Shown: positions 10,387 through 18,528, numbered from the stretch's first letter. The stretch: 34,326 nucleotides of DNA from Gammaproteobacteria bacterium (GCA_002699185.1 PABG01000084.1:1-34326), one strand, 5' to 3'. Numbers and translations are program-made. The notes: a model not told the origin generated them from the sequence alone.

Positions 10387-11244
10387 ATGAAAGCATCCAA
10401 ATCGAGCAAAAAACACAAGAAGGGCAGGGGCGGCAGGACGAACAAGCCCGCGCTTGCCAGTCAGGCCGATCGTCACATCCTGTATCAGGACTCCGTGCAG
10501 GACACCGAGTTCGAGTTCGAATTCATCAACGGTACCTTCGAGCGTCTGCGCGGACGCCAGCCTCATCTGCTGCGCGAGGATTTCTGCGGCACGGCACAGA
10601 TGTGCTGCGAGTGGGTCAGACGCGATCCACACAACCGGGCCGTCGGGGTGGACCTGGATACCGAGGTGCTGGACTGGGCGCGCGAGCATAACCTGTCACA
10701 GCTCGAACCCGAACAGCGTGAACGGGTGCAGCTGGTCGAGGCCGACGTGCTGCAGGTCAGAACCGAGCAGGCGCCGGACCTGATCATCGCCATGAACTTC
10801 AGCTACCAGTGCTTCAAGACCCGGGAGGCCCTGCGCGGCTATTTCGAGCGGGTGCGCGAGGCGCTGACCGACGACGGTGTACTGATCATGGACGCCTTCG
10901 GCGGCTACGAGGCCTTCCAGGAACTCGAGGAAGAGACCGAGCACGACGATTTTACGTATATCTGGGATCAGGATTTCTACGACCCCATCACCGGGGCGAT
11001 GACCTGTCATATCCATTTCAGCTTTCCCGATGGCTCCCGCCTGGACAAGGCCTTCACCTATCACTGGCGTCTGTGGACCCTGCCCGAATTGCAGGAACTG
11101 CTGAAGGAGGCCGGCTTCAAACGTGTGACCGTGTACTGGGAAGGCACGGATGAAGAGACCAACGAGGGTGACGGCAACTTCCAGCCCGCCACTCAGGGGG
11201 AGGCCGACCCCGGCTGGATCGCCTTTCTCTCGGCGGAGAAATAA
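10387..11244 (+). CDS. Class I SAM-dependent methyltransferase, substrate unknown
   Basis: The 285-residue protein starts with a lysine-rich tail (KSSKKHKKGRGG, residues about 5-16) that might bind nucleic acid. A Rossmann-type methyltransferase domain follows. Motif I is unusual: LREDFCGTAQMCCEWV replaces the common glycine-rich loop. The acidic end of strand 2 is GVDLDTEVLDWA, motif II/III residues lie in VEADVLQV and IIAMNFSYQCF, and GVLIMDAFGGYEA is motif VI-like. The second half (TYHWRLWTLPELQELLKEAGF) is the usual substrate-cap end of small-molecule methyltransferases. No neighbour indicates the substrate. Confidence 0.8.
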   Translation: MKASKSSKKHKKGRGGRTNKPALASQADRHILYQDSVQDTEFEFEFINGTFERLRGRQPHLLREDFCGTAQMCCEWVRRDPHNRAVGVDLDTEVLDWAREHNLSQLEPEQRERVQLVEADVLQVRTEQAPDLIIAMNFSYQCFKTREALRGYFERVREALTDDGVLIMDAFGGYEAFQELEEETEHDDFTYIWDQDFYDPITGAMTCHIHFSFPDGSRLDKAFTYHWRLWTLPELQELLKEAGFKRVTVYWEGTDEETNEGDGNFQPATQGEADPGWIAFLSAEK

Positions 11245-11300
11245 CTTCCTGGCGGAAGCCTGCGCTCGTCTTCAATGCATGAATGGCACTTGCTTTAGCC

Positions 11301-11501
11301 GTCATTGCGATGCCCAGACCCGAAGGGTGGGGTACCCATAATGAAGCCCGAAGGGATTCTATGGGAGCAGCGTGGCAATCTCATACCGAAGAATCAACCG
11401 GTTGGAGATTATTCGCTACGCTCACCCCTGCGGGGCCGCCCTGCGGGCGTTCTGCGCTCGCAAGCTCGCTTGTGCCGCGTCACTTCGTTCCTCGCAATGA
11501 C
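11301..11501. repeat. Repeat block bounded by 10-bp inverted ends
   Basis: GTCATTGCGA at 11301-11310 and its exact reverse complement TCGCAATGAC at 11492-11501 bound 201 bases. Inside are matching halves such as GGCAATCTCAT and GGAGATTATTCGCTACGCTC, and many short GC-rich inverted repeats. The sequence resembles the GTCATTGCGAGGAGCG..CAATCTC dispersed repeats seen in many bacterial genomes. It contains no convincing gene. It accounts for most of the 485-base gap between the methyltransferase and sat. Confidence 0.55.
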
Positions 11502-11621
11502 GTGCGTTGTTCAGGTTTGATCAAGCGTCATTCATTCAATGTATTTATAGAGATAGAAAAAAATTGATGGCTCAATTCCGGGGGAAATACGCCCGGCCCC
11601 GCCTGCAGCTGGAACCATCCA

Positions 11622-11667
11622 TGTTATGATTGGCGGAATTCATAAAACCCCCGCAGGGAATTCATAA
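11622..11667 (+). promoter_or_regulatory. Probable sat promoter with paired operator-like repeats
   Basis: TGTTATGAT at 11622-11630 fits an extended -10 element (TGnTATAAT type). Immediately downstream, GGAATTCATAA occurs twice, at 11635-11645 and 11657-11667. The copies start 22 bases apart, two helical turns, so a dimeric regulator could bind them on one DNA face. Both lie between the predicted start site and the sat ribosome-binding site. No known regulator has been matched. Confidence 0.4.
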
Positions 11668-11729
11668 GTCTCTGATTTCAAATCGATTGCCCGTGCATGC
11701 GGGAGCAGCAAGCACCAGGAGAGAAGACA

Positions 11730-12920
11730 ATGATCAAGCCGATAGGATCCGATACCCTCAAGCCGCTGTTCGTCTACGATTCGGACAAGCATGACGCCCT
11801 GATGCACGAGGCCGAAAGCCTGCCTTCCATCGTCATCAGTTCTGCGGCCGCGGGCAACGCGGTCATGATGGGCGGCGGCTATTTCACCCCGCTCACGGGG
11901 TACATGAATGTCGCTGACGCGGTCAGCTGTGCGGAATCCATGAAGACCACCTCGGGTCAGTTCTTCCCGGTGCCCATCCTCAACCTGGTCGACGACATCT
12001 CCGCCATCAAGGATGCCAAGCGCATCGCCCTGCGCGATCCCAACGTCGAGGGCCAGCCCGTGATCGCCGTGCAGGACATCGAAGCGATCGAGGAGGTCAG
12101 CGACGAGCAGATGAAGCTGATGACCGAGAAGGTCTACCGCACCACCGATACGGAACACCCCGGCGTGGCCGCCTTCAATTCCCAGGGCCGCTATGCCATT
12201 TCCGGTCCCATCCAGGTGCTGAACTTCAGCTACTTCCAGACCGACTTCCCCGACACCTTTCGCACCGCGGTCGAGATCCGCAATGAAATCCAGGAACGCG
12301 GCTGGAAGAAGGTCGTCGCCTTCCAGACCCGCAATCCCATGCACCGCGCACATGAGGAACTGTGTCGCATGGCCATGGACCGCCTGGGCTGCGACGGACT
12401 GGTCATCCACATGCTGCTGGGCAAGCTCAAGCCCGGCGACATTCCGGCACCGGTGCGTGATGCCGCCATCCGCAAGATGGTGGAACTGTACTTCCCGCCC
12501 AACAGCGCCATGATCACCGGCTACGGCTTCGACATGCTCTACGCCGGCCCGCGTGAGGCCGTACTGCATGCCTATTTCCGCCAGAACATGGGCGCGACCC
12601 ATTTCATCATCGGCCGCGACCATGCCGGCGTGGGCGACTACTACGGTCCCTTCGATGCCCAGACCATCTTCGACGAAGAGGTGCCGGAAGGGGCGCTGGA
12701 TATCGAGATCTTCAAGGCCGACCACACCGCCTACTCGAAGAAGCTCAACAAGGTGGTGATGATGTGCGAGGCGCCGGACCACTCCAAGGAGGACTTCGTC
12801 CTGCTCTCCGGCACCAAGGTGCGCGAGATGCTGGGCAAGGGCGAGGCGCCGCCGAAGGAGTTCTCGCGCCCCGAGGTGGCCAAGATCCTGATGGACTACT
12901 ATCAGAGTCTGAATGCCTGA
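11730..12920 (+). CDS. sat: ATP sulfurylase (sulfate adenylyltransferase), homo-oligomeric type
   Basis: Sat interconverts sulfate plus ATP and adenosine phosphosulfate (APS) plus pyrophosphate. In sulfur oxidisers the enzyme runs towards ATP as the last step of the APS pathway. The product is 396 residues and unrelated to assimilatory CysDN. Active-site motifs are QTRNPMHRAH (199-208, with the HxxH) and GRDHAGVGDYYG (295-306). FNSQGRYAISGPIQ and DFVLLSGTKVREML are also family-typical. ATG 11730 is preceded by AGGAG at good spacing. A Rho-independent terminator follows at 12942. No aprAB genes are in view, so the direction of catalysis is inferred. Confidence 0.95.
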   Translation: MIKPIGSDTLKPLFVYDSDKHDALMHEAESLPSIVISSAAAGNAVMMGGGYFTPLTGYMNVADAVSCAESMKTTSGQFFPVPILNLVDDISAIKDAKRIALRDPNVEGQPVIAVQDIEAIEEVSDEQMKLMTEKVYRTTDTEHPGVAAFNSQGRYAISGPIQVLNFSYFQTDFPDTFRTAVEIRNEIQERGWKKVVAFQTRNPMHRAHEELCRMAMDRLGCDGLVIHMLLGKLKPGDIPAPVRDAAIRKMVELYFPPNSAMITGYGFDMLYAGPREAVLHAYFRQNMGATHFIIGRDHAGVGDYYGPFDAQTIFDEEVPEGALDIEIFKADHTAYSKKLNKVVMMCEAPDHSKEDFVLLSGTKVREMLGKGEAPPKEFSRPEVAKILMDYYQSLNA

Positions 12921-12941
12921 GGCTCGTCTGTACAGGAACAC

Positions 12942-12969
12942 AAAAGCCGCCCTTTGGGCGGCTTTTTTT
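12942..12969 (+). terminator. Rho-independent terminator of sat
   Basis: An 11-base arm (12942-12952) and its complement from 12956 form AAAAGCCGCCC-TTT-GGGCGGCTTTT, ending in a run of seven T. It starts 22 bases after the sat stop codon. Confidence 0.93.
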
Positions 12970-12973
12970 ATAT

Positions 12974-13060
12974 TCAACGCAAAGGCGCAGAGCCGCGGAG
13001 GTCGCAGAGCTTCAATTATTATCGCTTTGCGTACTCTGTGCCTTTGCGCCTCTGCGTTGA
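12974..13060. repeat. Imperfect inverted repeat of the AACGCAGAGGCGC type
   Basis: The left arm begins TCAACGCAAAGGCGCAGAG (12974-12992). The reverse complement of the right arm (13034-13060) begins TCAACGCAGAGGCGCAAAG. The arms agree at most positions over about 27 bases. Sequences of this rRNA-unrelated, purine-rich CGCAGAGG type recur as extragenic elements in many proteobacteria. Its right half lies inside the 3' end of the PP2C gene. Confidence 0.6.
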
Positions 13061-13887
13061 GATGTTGTCTGTCTCCGCCGGATCAGCATGAAACTCAGAT
13101 CATCCGCCTTGCTGGGCTGGCGGCGCTTCTCGGTGAGCATGCGCTCGCGCACGTCGGCAGCGAGCCGGCGCGCAGCGCGGTTCAGTGGCCCCTTGCGGAT
13201 GCGCTCAATGATCTCCTCCTTGTACAGGTTGTCATAGAGCCCGTCGCTGCCGATGACGATGGTATCGTGACGGGCCATGTCGACAAAGGAGCCGATTTCC
13301 ACCCGCAGATCCTCATGGCCGAGAATATTGGTCACCAGATGACGATCTTCGTGATGCAATGCCGCATCCTCCTCCAGCAGCCCGGCCTCGACGGCGTAGC
13401 CGGTGGGGGAGTGGGGGACGGTCTGATATTTGATACGGCCGCGCAGGCCGACATGCATGATCATGGTATCGCCGGCATGATAGGGGCGGATGCGACCGTC
13501 GGCATATTCGATCACGGTCAATGTGGTACTGGCGCCGACGCCGAGTTCCATGATGCGGGTATTGGCCAGCTCGTAGGCATTGAGTACGCCGCTGCGGATG
13601 TCCTGCTCGGGCAGCTTCTCGCGCAGCACCTGTTCGAGGGCAGCCACTGCAAGCCGAGAGGCATCGCCGCCCTGGCGGGTGCCGCCCGCGCCGTCGGCGA
13701 TGGCGAGGATGCACTCCCTGCCATCCAGCGGAATAATGGCCAGACAGTCTTCGTTCGGCGTCTCCTTCTCCGGTGATACCGCGCTGTAGGCGATGACTTC
13801 CAGCGAGTTCGCGGTGATGTGAAAGAAACGTTCCTCGTTCTGCTGCTCAATCAGCAGTGGCTGATCCAGCTCAATCCTTTTTTTCAT
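13012..13887 (-). CDS. PP2C-type protein serine/threonine phosphatase
   Basis: This is a metal-dependent phosphatase of 291 residues. The PP2C motifs are in order: NEDCLAII (N45-D47), LAIADGAGGTRQGGDAS (metal ligand D65), GASTTLTVIEY, YHAGDTMIMHVG, TIVIGSDGLYDNLYKEEI and the last metal-binding motif KADDLSFMLIRR. It lies 14 bases downstream of a kinase-like gene on the same strand, so it is probably the opposing activity. The last 18 residues (from about TTSQRRGAKAQS) are encoded by a dispersed inverted repeat rather than by family sequence. The conserved domain ends just before them. Confidence 0.9.
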   Translation of the reverse strand: MKKRIELDQPLLIEQQNEERFFHITANSLEVIAYSAVSPEKETPNEDCLAIIPLDGRECILAIADGAGGTRQGGDASRLAVAALEQVLREKLPEQDIRSGVLNAYELANTRIMELGVGASTTLTVIEYADGRIRPYHAGDTMIMHVGLRGRIKYQTVPHSPTGYAVEAGLLEEDAALHHEDRHLVTNILGHEDLRVEIGSFVDMARHDTIVIGSDGLYDNLYKEEIIERIRKGPLNRAARRLAADVRERMLTEKRRQPSKADDLSFMLIRRRQTTSQRRGAKAQSTQSDNN

Positions 13888-13901
13888 CTTATTGATTGTC
13901 T

Positions 13902-14633
13902 TTACCAGGACAGATTTTCAAGGTATTCCCTCAATTGTCCCGCAGTTTTGAATTTTTTCAATATCAAAGTGCGCTTCAGGCCGTTGATGACTGATTTTAC
14001 CGGCTGTGGCTGGCGTGCATAGTGGCGCTGTCCGCCGAGGACATCATAGAGAATACGGACAAGATCGAATACGTCCTGGCGGATGTTCTGTGCCGTCGGC
14101 GGTCCCCAGTGGTACATGTCCACCAGCTTGACTTCGAAGGCGAGCCCCGCGCGCTGCACGATGATGTTGTCGGTATGCAGGTCGCCGTGATATTCGCCCA
14201 TGTGATGGATACTCTCGATGCCCTGGGCCAGGGTGTAGAGCAGATGCAGGCCCTGAAAGTAATCCAGTCGCTGTCCGGGTTGTTCCTCGATGAAGTTGGA
14301 CAACAGGTCGCCCTCGACATAATCCGAGACGATGAACTTGACCGGCTGACGCTGAAGGGTGACGCTGTCCTGGGTATGGTACTGGATGAGGATCGGGCAG
14401 TTGCGCAGCTTGTGCAGTTTCTTGGCATAGAACAGCAGGCTGCGGTTATTCGGGTTGCGCTGCGGGTAGAAGAACTTGGCCGCGCGTTCGATGCCGGTGT
14501 CCCTTTCCACCACCAGGTACACCTCGCCTTCCCAGCCGGAGCCGAGTGAGCTGATCACTTCATATTTGCCGGCCAGTACCCGGCCGGGTTTGAAATTGAA
14601 GTTCCTGATCGATTTAAGCCTGCGCTCGGCCAT
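13902..14633 (-). CDS. Serine/threonine-protein-kinase-like protein
   Basis: This is a single kinase domain of 243 residues without membrane helix or sensor domain. The glycine-rich loop is LGSGWEGEVYLV (30-41), the ATP lysine is K53 in RAAKFF, and the catalytic loop is EYHGDLHTDNIIV with D151 and N156. The metal-binding aspartate is D172 in KLVDMYHW, where DFG is replaced by DMY. All catalytic residues remain, so activity is likely. The HGDLH form recalls atypical kinases. ATG 14633 is chosen. A GTG at 14645 overlaps the upstream stop codon and is also possible. It sits between the aspartoacylase-like gene and PP2C, in the same operon. Confidence 0.85.
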   Translation of the reverse strand: MAERRLKSIRNFNFKPGRVLAGKYEVISSLGSGWEGEVYLVVERDTGIERAAKFFYPQRNPNNRSLLFYAKKLHKLRNCPILIQYHTQDSVTLQRQPVKFIVSDYVEGDLLSNFIEEQPGQRLDYFQGLHLLYTLAQGIESIHHMGEYHGDLHTDNIIVQRAGLAFEVKLVDMYHWGPPTAQNIRQDVFDLVRILYDVLGGQRHYARQPQPVKSVINGLKRTLILKKFKTAGQLREYLENLSW

Positions 14634-14641
14634 GTCCGCGA

Positions 14642-15718
14642 TCACTCGTTGGGTGAAGGCTCGGGTTCGTCGTTGAAGGTCGCTGTGCCGGGGTGGGATT
14701 CCTCCATCTGGTAAGTGGCCTGGAAGGCCTCGACCTGGGCGGCGACGTCCTCGACCGTTTCGAAGCGGGCGATGTGAAACAGCGCTTCGCCCTCGTAGGC
14801 CATGGGTAGGTGGGTGCGGCCGATCACGATCCCGGCATAGGTGGACTTGATCTCGCGTTCCTGACTGCCGAAGGGGTCGGAGACGATGCCGAGCACATCG
14901 CCCTTGCGCACCCGCGCGCCCAGGCCGATCAGCGGGCGCAGGATGCCGCTGCCGGGTGCGCGCACCCAGGCGCTGGATTCGGCGATCACCGGCTCGGCAT
15001 GCGGACGCTTCTTCCTGCGGGTCGACGGCGGCAGCATGCCCAGAAAACGCATTACATTGATCACACCGCGCACCCCGGCGCGGATGGACACCTCGTCGAA
15101 GCGCAGCGCCTCGCCGGCCTCGTAAACCAGGGCGGGAATCCTCGCTTCGGTGGCGGCCTGGCGCAGCGAGCCGTCGCGGATGTCGGAGTTGAGCACCACC
15201 GGTGTGCCGAAGGCCTTGGCCATGGCCTCGGTATCCGGCAGGTGCATGTTGGCGCGGATGTGCGGCAGGTTGAAGCGGTGCCGTGCTCCGGTGTGCAGGT
15301 CGATGCCGTGAGTGGCGTTGCCGACGATTTCCTCCATGAAGGTGTGCGCCAGGCGCGCTGCCAGCGAGCCCTTTTCGGAGCCGGGGAAGACCCGGTTGAG
15401 ATCGCGCTGATCGGGCAGTTCGCGCGAGTGCTGCAGAAAACCCTGCACATTGACGATGGGCACGGCGATCAGGGTGCCACGCAGGCGCCTGAGCGCAGCC
15501 GAGCGCAGTACCCGGCGGATGATCTCCACACCGTTGAGCTCGTCGCCGTGAATGGCGGCGCTGACGAACAGGTGCGGCCCGCCCTTGTTGCCGCGCACGA
15601 TCTGTACCGGCATGGTGATGGGCGTGTGCGTGTAGAGCCGGGTGATGGGCAGTTCCAGCGTGGTGCGGGTGCCGGGCGCAATGCTCTGGCCGTTGATGTT
15701 GAGTGGCTCCACCTGCAT
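14642..15718 (-). CDS. Succinylglutamate desuccinylase/aspartoacylase-family zinc hydrolase
   Basis: This is an M14-like zinc hydrolase of 358 residues. Metal ligands are H57 and E60 in AAIHGDELNG and H142 in GIDLHTGARH. DLNRVFPGSEKGS (106-118) is the substrate-arginine region, and the catalytic glutamate is probably in ALVYEAGEAL. A C-terminal barrel follows (SAWVRAPGSGILRPLIGLGARVRKGD). Family members cleave amide bonds to acidic amino acids. Beside rimK, the likely substrate is a glutamyl conjugate, but that is inference. It starts 15 bases after rimK, and its stop overlaps the upstream GTG option for the kinase gene. Confidence 0.9.
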   Translation of the reverse strand: MQVEPLNINGQSIAPGTRTTLELPITRLYTHTPITMPVQIVRGNKGGPHLFVSAAIHGDELNGVEIIRRVLRSAALRRLRGTLIAVPIVNVQGFLQHSRELPDQRDLNRVFPGSEKGSLAARLAHTFMEEIVGNATHGIDLHTGARHRFNLPHIRANMHLPDTEAMAKAFGTPVVLNSDIRDGSLRQAATEARIPALVYEAGEALRFDEVSIRAGVRGVINVMRFLGMLPPSTRRKKRPHAEPVIAESSAWVRAPGSGILRPLIGLGARVRKGDVLGIVSDPFGSQEREIKSTYAGIVIGRTHLPMAYEGEALFHIARFETVEDVAAQVEAFQATYQMEESHPGTATFNDEPEPSPNE

Positions 15719-15733
15719 GAGTTGGCCTGCCCT

Positions 15734-16639
15734 TTATCCTTTACCCTTGGTGCCGGTCTTGCCGAATTTGGCATTCTTCTCGATGAACTGGATGATCATT
15801 CCGGCGATGTCCTTGCCGGTTGCGCACTCAATGCCCTCCAGGCCGGGCGAGGAGTTGACCTCCATGACCACCGGGCCGTGATTGGAACGCAGGATGTCCA
15901 CGCCGGCCACGTTCAGGCCCATGATCTTGGCCGCCCTTACCGCAGTGGAGCGTTCCTCGGGGGTGATCTTGATCAGGGTGGCCGAACCGCCGCGGTGCAG
16001 GTTGGAGCGGAATTCGCCTTCCTTTGCCTGGCGCTTCATGGCCGCGACCACCTTGTCGCCGATGACGAAGCAGCGGATGTCGGAGCCCCTGGCTTCGCCG
16101 ATGTATTCCTGCACCATGATGTTGGTGCGCAGCCCCATGAAGGCCTCGATCACGCTCTCCGCGGCCTGGCGGGTCTCGGCCAGCACCACGCCGATGCCCT
16201 GGGTGCCTTCGAGCAGCTTGATCACCAGCGGCGCGCCCCCGACCATCTTGATCAGGTCCTCGACATCATCGGGCGAGTGGGCGAAGCCGGTGATGGGCAG
16301 GCCGATGCCGCGGCGCGACAGCAGCTGCAGCGAGCGCAGCTTGTCGCGGGCCCGGGTGATGGCCACGGATTCGTTGACCGGGAAGGTGCCCATCATCTCG
16401 AACTGGCGCAGCACGGCAGTGCCGTAGAAGGTGATGGAGGCGCCGATGCGCGGAATGACGGCGTCGAAGCCGCTCAGGTTCTCGCCCTTGTAGTGCACCT
16501 CCGGCTTGTGCGAGGCGATGTTCATGTAGCAGCGCAGGGTGTCGATCACCCGCACCTCGTGGCCGCGTTCCTTCGCGGCCTCGACCAGGCGCCGGGTGGA
16601 GTAGAGCGAGGCGCGGCGGGAGAGAATGGCGATATTCAT
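15734..16639 (-). CDS. rimK: RimK-type alpha-L-glutamate ligase (ATP-grasp)
   Basis: RimK adds glutamate residues to the C-terminus of ribosomal protein S6 in known cases. The protein is 301 residues, the normal length. It begins [18 protein letters not shown]. Family motifs follow: [40 protein letters not shown], the ATP-binding [54 protein letters not shown] and the metal-binding [15 protein letters not shown]. Its ATG overlaps the rimB-like stop (ATGA), showing translational coupling. The neighbouring genes suggest that its tagging reaction is reversible and regulated. Confidence 0.95.
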   Translation of the reverse strand: MNIAILSRRASLYSTRRLVEAAKERGHEVRVIDTLRCYMNIASHKPEVHYKGENLSGFDAVIPRIGASITFYGTAVLRQFEMMGTFPVNESVAITRARDKLRSLQLLSRRGIGLPITGFAHSPDDVEDLIKMVGGAPLVIKLLEGTQGIGVVLAETRQAAESVIEAFMGLRTNIMVQEYIGEARGSDIRCFVIGDKVVAAMKRQAKEGEFRSNLHRGGSATLIKITPEERSTAVRAAKIMGLNVAGVDILRSNHGPVVMEVNSSPGLEGIECATGKDIAGMIIQFIEKNAKFGKTGTKGKG

Positions 16640-17109
16640 TCGGTATCCTGTGCGTGTCGGTGTTTGCCGGCCGGTGGTTTTTCACCCGCCAGGTAGGAAG
16701 CCTGTGGATCCACCACAAGCCGTCCGGCCATGGCGGTTCGTCCCAGCAGCATGCGAAAACGCATGTTATCACGGTTGGTCAGGGTTACCTCAATCGGCCA
16801 ACTCGTCGCACCCAGCCGCAACTCGGTGCGGACTACATAGCGTTTTTCCCGGTGTCCACCGGAGTCACTCACCCAGCGTTCGTCGATGACTTCGGCCACG
16901 GTGAAATGCTCGATGTCACTGCGGCCCTGATGCGGATGCAGGCCGATTCGGACCTTGCGCACACCGTCCTCGTCGAAGGGCTCGATCAGGAAGGTATGCA
17001 GGGCCGAGGTGCGCGCGCCGGTGTCGATCTTGGCCTTGAGATAGGGGACTCCCAACTCGGGCAGGGCCACCCACTCGCGCCATCCGACAGTGGTTTTCGG
17101 GTCTTTCAT
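16636..17109 (-). CDS. RimB-like retropepsin-fold protease (DUF785, 'ATP-dependent zinc protease')
   Basis: This is a 157-residue protein of the DUF785 family. In Pseudomonas, RimB acts with RimK on ribosomal protein S6. The retropepsin-like DTG is at 29-31 in [14 protein letters not shown]. Conserved strands include [23 protein letters not shown], and [16 protein letters not shown] near the end. Despite the family name, no zinc motif is evident. ATG 17109 is chosen over an in-frame GTG at 17136. It is the first gene of the rimB-rimK-hydrolase-kinase-phosphatase series and overlaps rimK by four bases. Confidence 0.85.
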   Translation of the reverse strand: MKDPKTTVGWREWVALPELGVPYLKAKIDTGARTSALHTFLIEPFDEDGVRKVRIGLHPHQGRSDIEHFTVAEVIDERWVSDSGGHREKRYVVRTELRLGATSWPIEVTLTNRDNMRFRMLLGRTAMAGRLVVDPQASYLAGEKPPAGKHRHAQDTE

Positions 17110-17136
17110 GCGGGCATTATGCCTGATCCGCCGCAC

Positions 17137-17168
17137 AAAAAAATCGGGCCGGCGATAGCCGGCCCGAT
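17137..17168 (-). terminator. Rho-independent terminator downstream of yceI
   Basis: Perfect 11-bp arms (17143-17153 and 17158-17168) with a 4-base loop are followed, reading the minus strand, by seven U (17143-17137). It separates the cybB-yceI transcript from the rimB operon, whose promoter must lie between it and 17109 or within it. Confidence 0.9.
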
Positions 17169-17175
17169 GACAAAA

Positions 17176-17235
17176 TCCCCTCTCCCCCTGAAGGGGGAGT
17201 ACCCAAAGGGCATAAAAGGGTCAGGGTGAGAGGGC
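17176..17235. repeat. Dispersed repeat, copy A (CTCCCCC hairpin plus shared 17-mer)
   Basis: It has a CTCCCCC..GGGGGAG hairpin, the 17-mer TACCCAAAGGGCATAAA (17200-17216), and an AGGGTCAGGGTGAGAGGG end. The outer parts resemble the very common CCCTCTCCC..GGGTGAGGG extragenic repeats. Copy B is at 19454-19535. Confidence 0.55.
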
Positions 17236-17243
17236 GGAGCGAA

Positions 17244-17825
17244 TCACTCCTGGCGAATCCCCTCCACCGACAGGAACAGCTCCACCTCGCGTGAGGCCGG
17301 GCCCAGGTCGTAGTCGATGTTGAAATCGGCCAGTTTCAGGGTGGTGGTGCCGGTGAAGCCGCGGCGGTAGCCGCCCCAGGGGTCCGGGCCGTGGCCCATG
17401 TGCTCGACCTCGATGGTGATGGGCCGGGTGACGCCGTGCAGTGTCAGTTCACCTTCCAGCGTGGCCGTGCCGTCGTCGTTCTCACTGAAACCGGTGCTGA
17501 CGAAGCGGGCCTCGGGGTACTTGTCGACTTCCAGGAAGTCCTCGCCGCGCAGGTGTTTGTCGCGCTCGGCATGGTTGGAGTCGATGCTGGCGGTCTGGAT
17601 CACCACCTCGACGCTGGATTCTCCGGGTCTGTCCTCGTCATAGTTGAAGGTGCCCTCGAACTCGTTGAAGCGCCCCAGCAGCATACTGTAGCCCAGGTGG
17701 GGGATGCGGAACTGGATGAAGGCATGCGAGCCCTTGGTGTCGATGACATAGTCCGCCGCCGCGGCCAGGCCGGGCACGCTGAGGACGGTGGCGAGGAGGG
17801 CGGCTGTCAGGGTCCTGGTTTTCAT
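17244..17825 (-). CDS. yceI: YceI-family periplasmic lipocalin-like protein
   Basis: This is a secreted protein of 193 residues. The signal peptide has its hydrophobic core in LTAALLATVLSVPGLAAA, with likely cleavage after AAA near residue 23. The YceI barrel follows: YVIDTKGSHAFIQFRIPHLG, GRFNEFEGTFNYDEDRP, ERDKHLRGEDFLEVDKYPEA and LTLHGVTRPITIEVE. The family binds polyisoprenoid-like lipids. The pairing with a cytochrome b561 gene upstream is common and suggests a role in periplasmic redox chemistry. AAGGAG precedes the ATG. Confidence 0.93.
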   Translation of the reverse strand: MKTRTLTAALLATVLSVPGLAAAADYVIDTKGSHAFIQFRIPHLGYSMLLGRFNEFEGTFNYDEDRPGESSVEVVIQTASIDSNHAERDKHLRGEDFLEVDKYPEARFVSTGFSENDDGTATLEGELTLHGVTRPITIEVEHMGHGPDPWGGYRRGFTGTTTLKLADFNIDYDLGPASREVELFLSVEGIRQE

Positions 17826-17906
17826 GGTGGGTCTCCTTGTGTTGTTGAAGGGGTCTGGTTGTCATTCAGGCGCAGGCAGGAATTCGTTTACGGCCGTGGC
17901 ATCTGG

Positions 17907-17926
17907 ATCCCGGCCTGCGCCGGGAT
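17907..17926. repeat. Short REP-like hairpin between cybB and yceI
   Basis: ATCCCGGC-CTGC-GCCGGGAT is a perfect 8-bp stem within CTGGATCCCGGCCTGCGCCG, a very common extragenic repeat sequence. It lies in the 151-base gap between two same-strand genes. Confidence 0.5.
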
Positions 17927-17976
17927 GACGAATTGTGGCTTTCATACCCTGGGTTTGCGCCATTCATTGTTGTTTC

Positions 17977-18528
17977 TCAGTCCGTCCTGCTCCGCAGCAT
18001 GCGCCGCAGGGTCCGGTCGCGGTCGATGAAGTGGTGCTTGAGCGCGGCCAGGGCATGCACAGAGGCCAGGCCGATCAGGATGAAGGCCAGAATCTCGTGG
18101 ATCTCGCCGGCGATATCCTCCTGTTGCTCGTAGCCGCTGAATGTGGCCGGTACGCTGAACCAGTCGAACACCTCCACCGGCCGGCCCTCGGCGGTGGAGA
18201 TCAGATAGCCGCTGACCATCACCAGCAGGGGCAGGGCATAGAGCATCACATGGGTCCAGTGTGCCAGCCGCTGCTCCCAGGGCTTGTGATTCGACAGCGG
18301 GACAGGCCGCGGGTTGCTCCAGCGCCAGGCCAGGCGCAGCAGGATTGCCAGGAACAGCAGGATCCCGACGGATTTGTGAATGGCCGGCGCCTCGCGGTAC
18401 CAGGGATCGTAATAGGTCAGATCCGTCATCCACAATCCCAGCGCGAACAGGCCGATGATGACGAATGCCACCAGCCAGTGCAGCAGGATGCTGATCCAGC
18501 CATAGCCTGTGGAGGTGTTACGGAGCAT
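17977..18528 (-). CDS. cybB: Cytochrome b561 (diheme inner-membrane electron carrier)
   Basis: The product is 183 residues with four membrane helices at about 11-33, 48-68, 94-112 and 142-163. Four histidines sit where the two b-type hemes are bound: H17 (ILLHWLV), H51 (AIHKSVG), H144 (GEIHEIL) and H158 (SVHALAALKHH). In E. coli, CybB oxidises ubiquinol. A good GGGAGA site precedes the ATG. Together with yceI it forms a likely two-gene transcript. Confidence 0.92.
   Translation of the reverse strand: MLRNTSTGYGWISILLHWLVAFVIIGLFALGLWMTDLTYYDPWYREAPAIHKSVGILLFLAILLRLAWRWSNPRPVPLSNHKPWEQRLAHWTHVMLYALPLLVMVSGYLISTAEGRPVEVFDWFSVPATFSGYEQQEDIAGEIHEILAFILIGLASVHALAALKHHFIDRDRTLRRMLRSRTD

Noticed and set aside
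14810-16696. Plus-strand open frame of 628 codons
   Set aside because: It is antisense to the aspartoacylase-like and rimK genes, whose motifs are unmistakable. The frame is histidine/glycine/alanine-rich, typical of a shadow.
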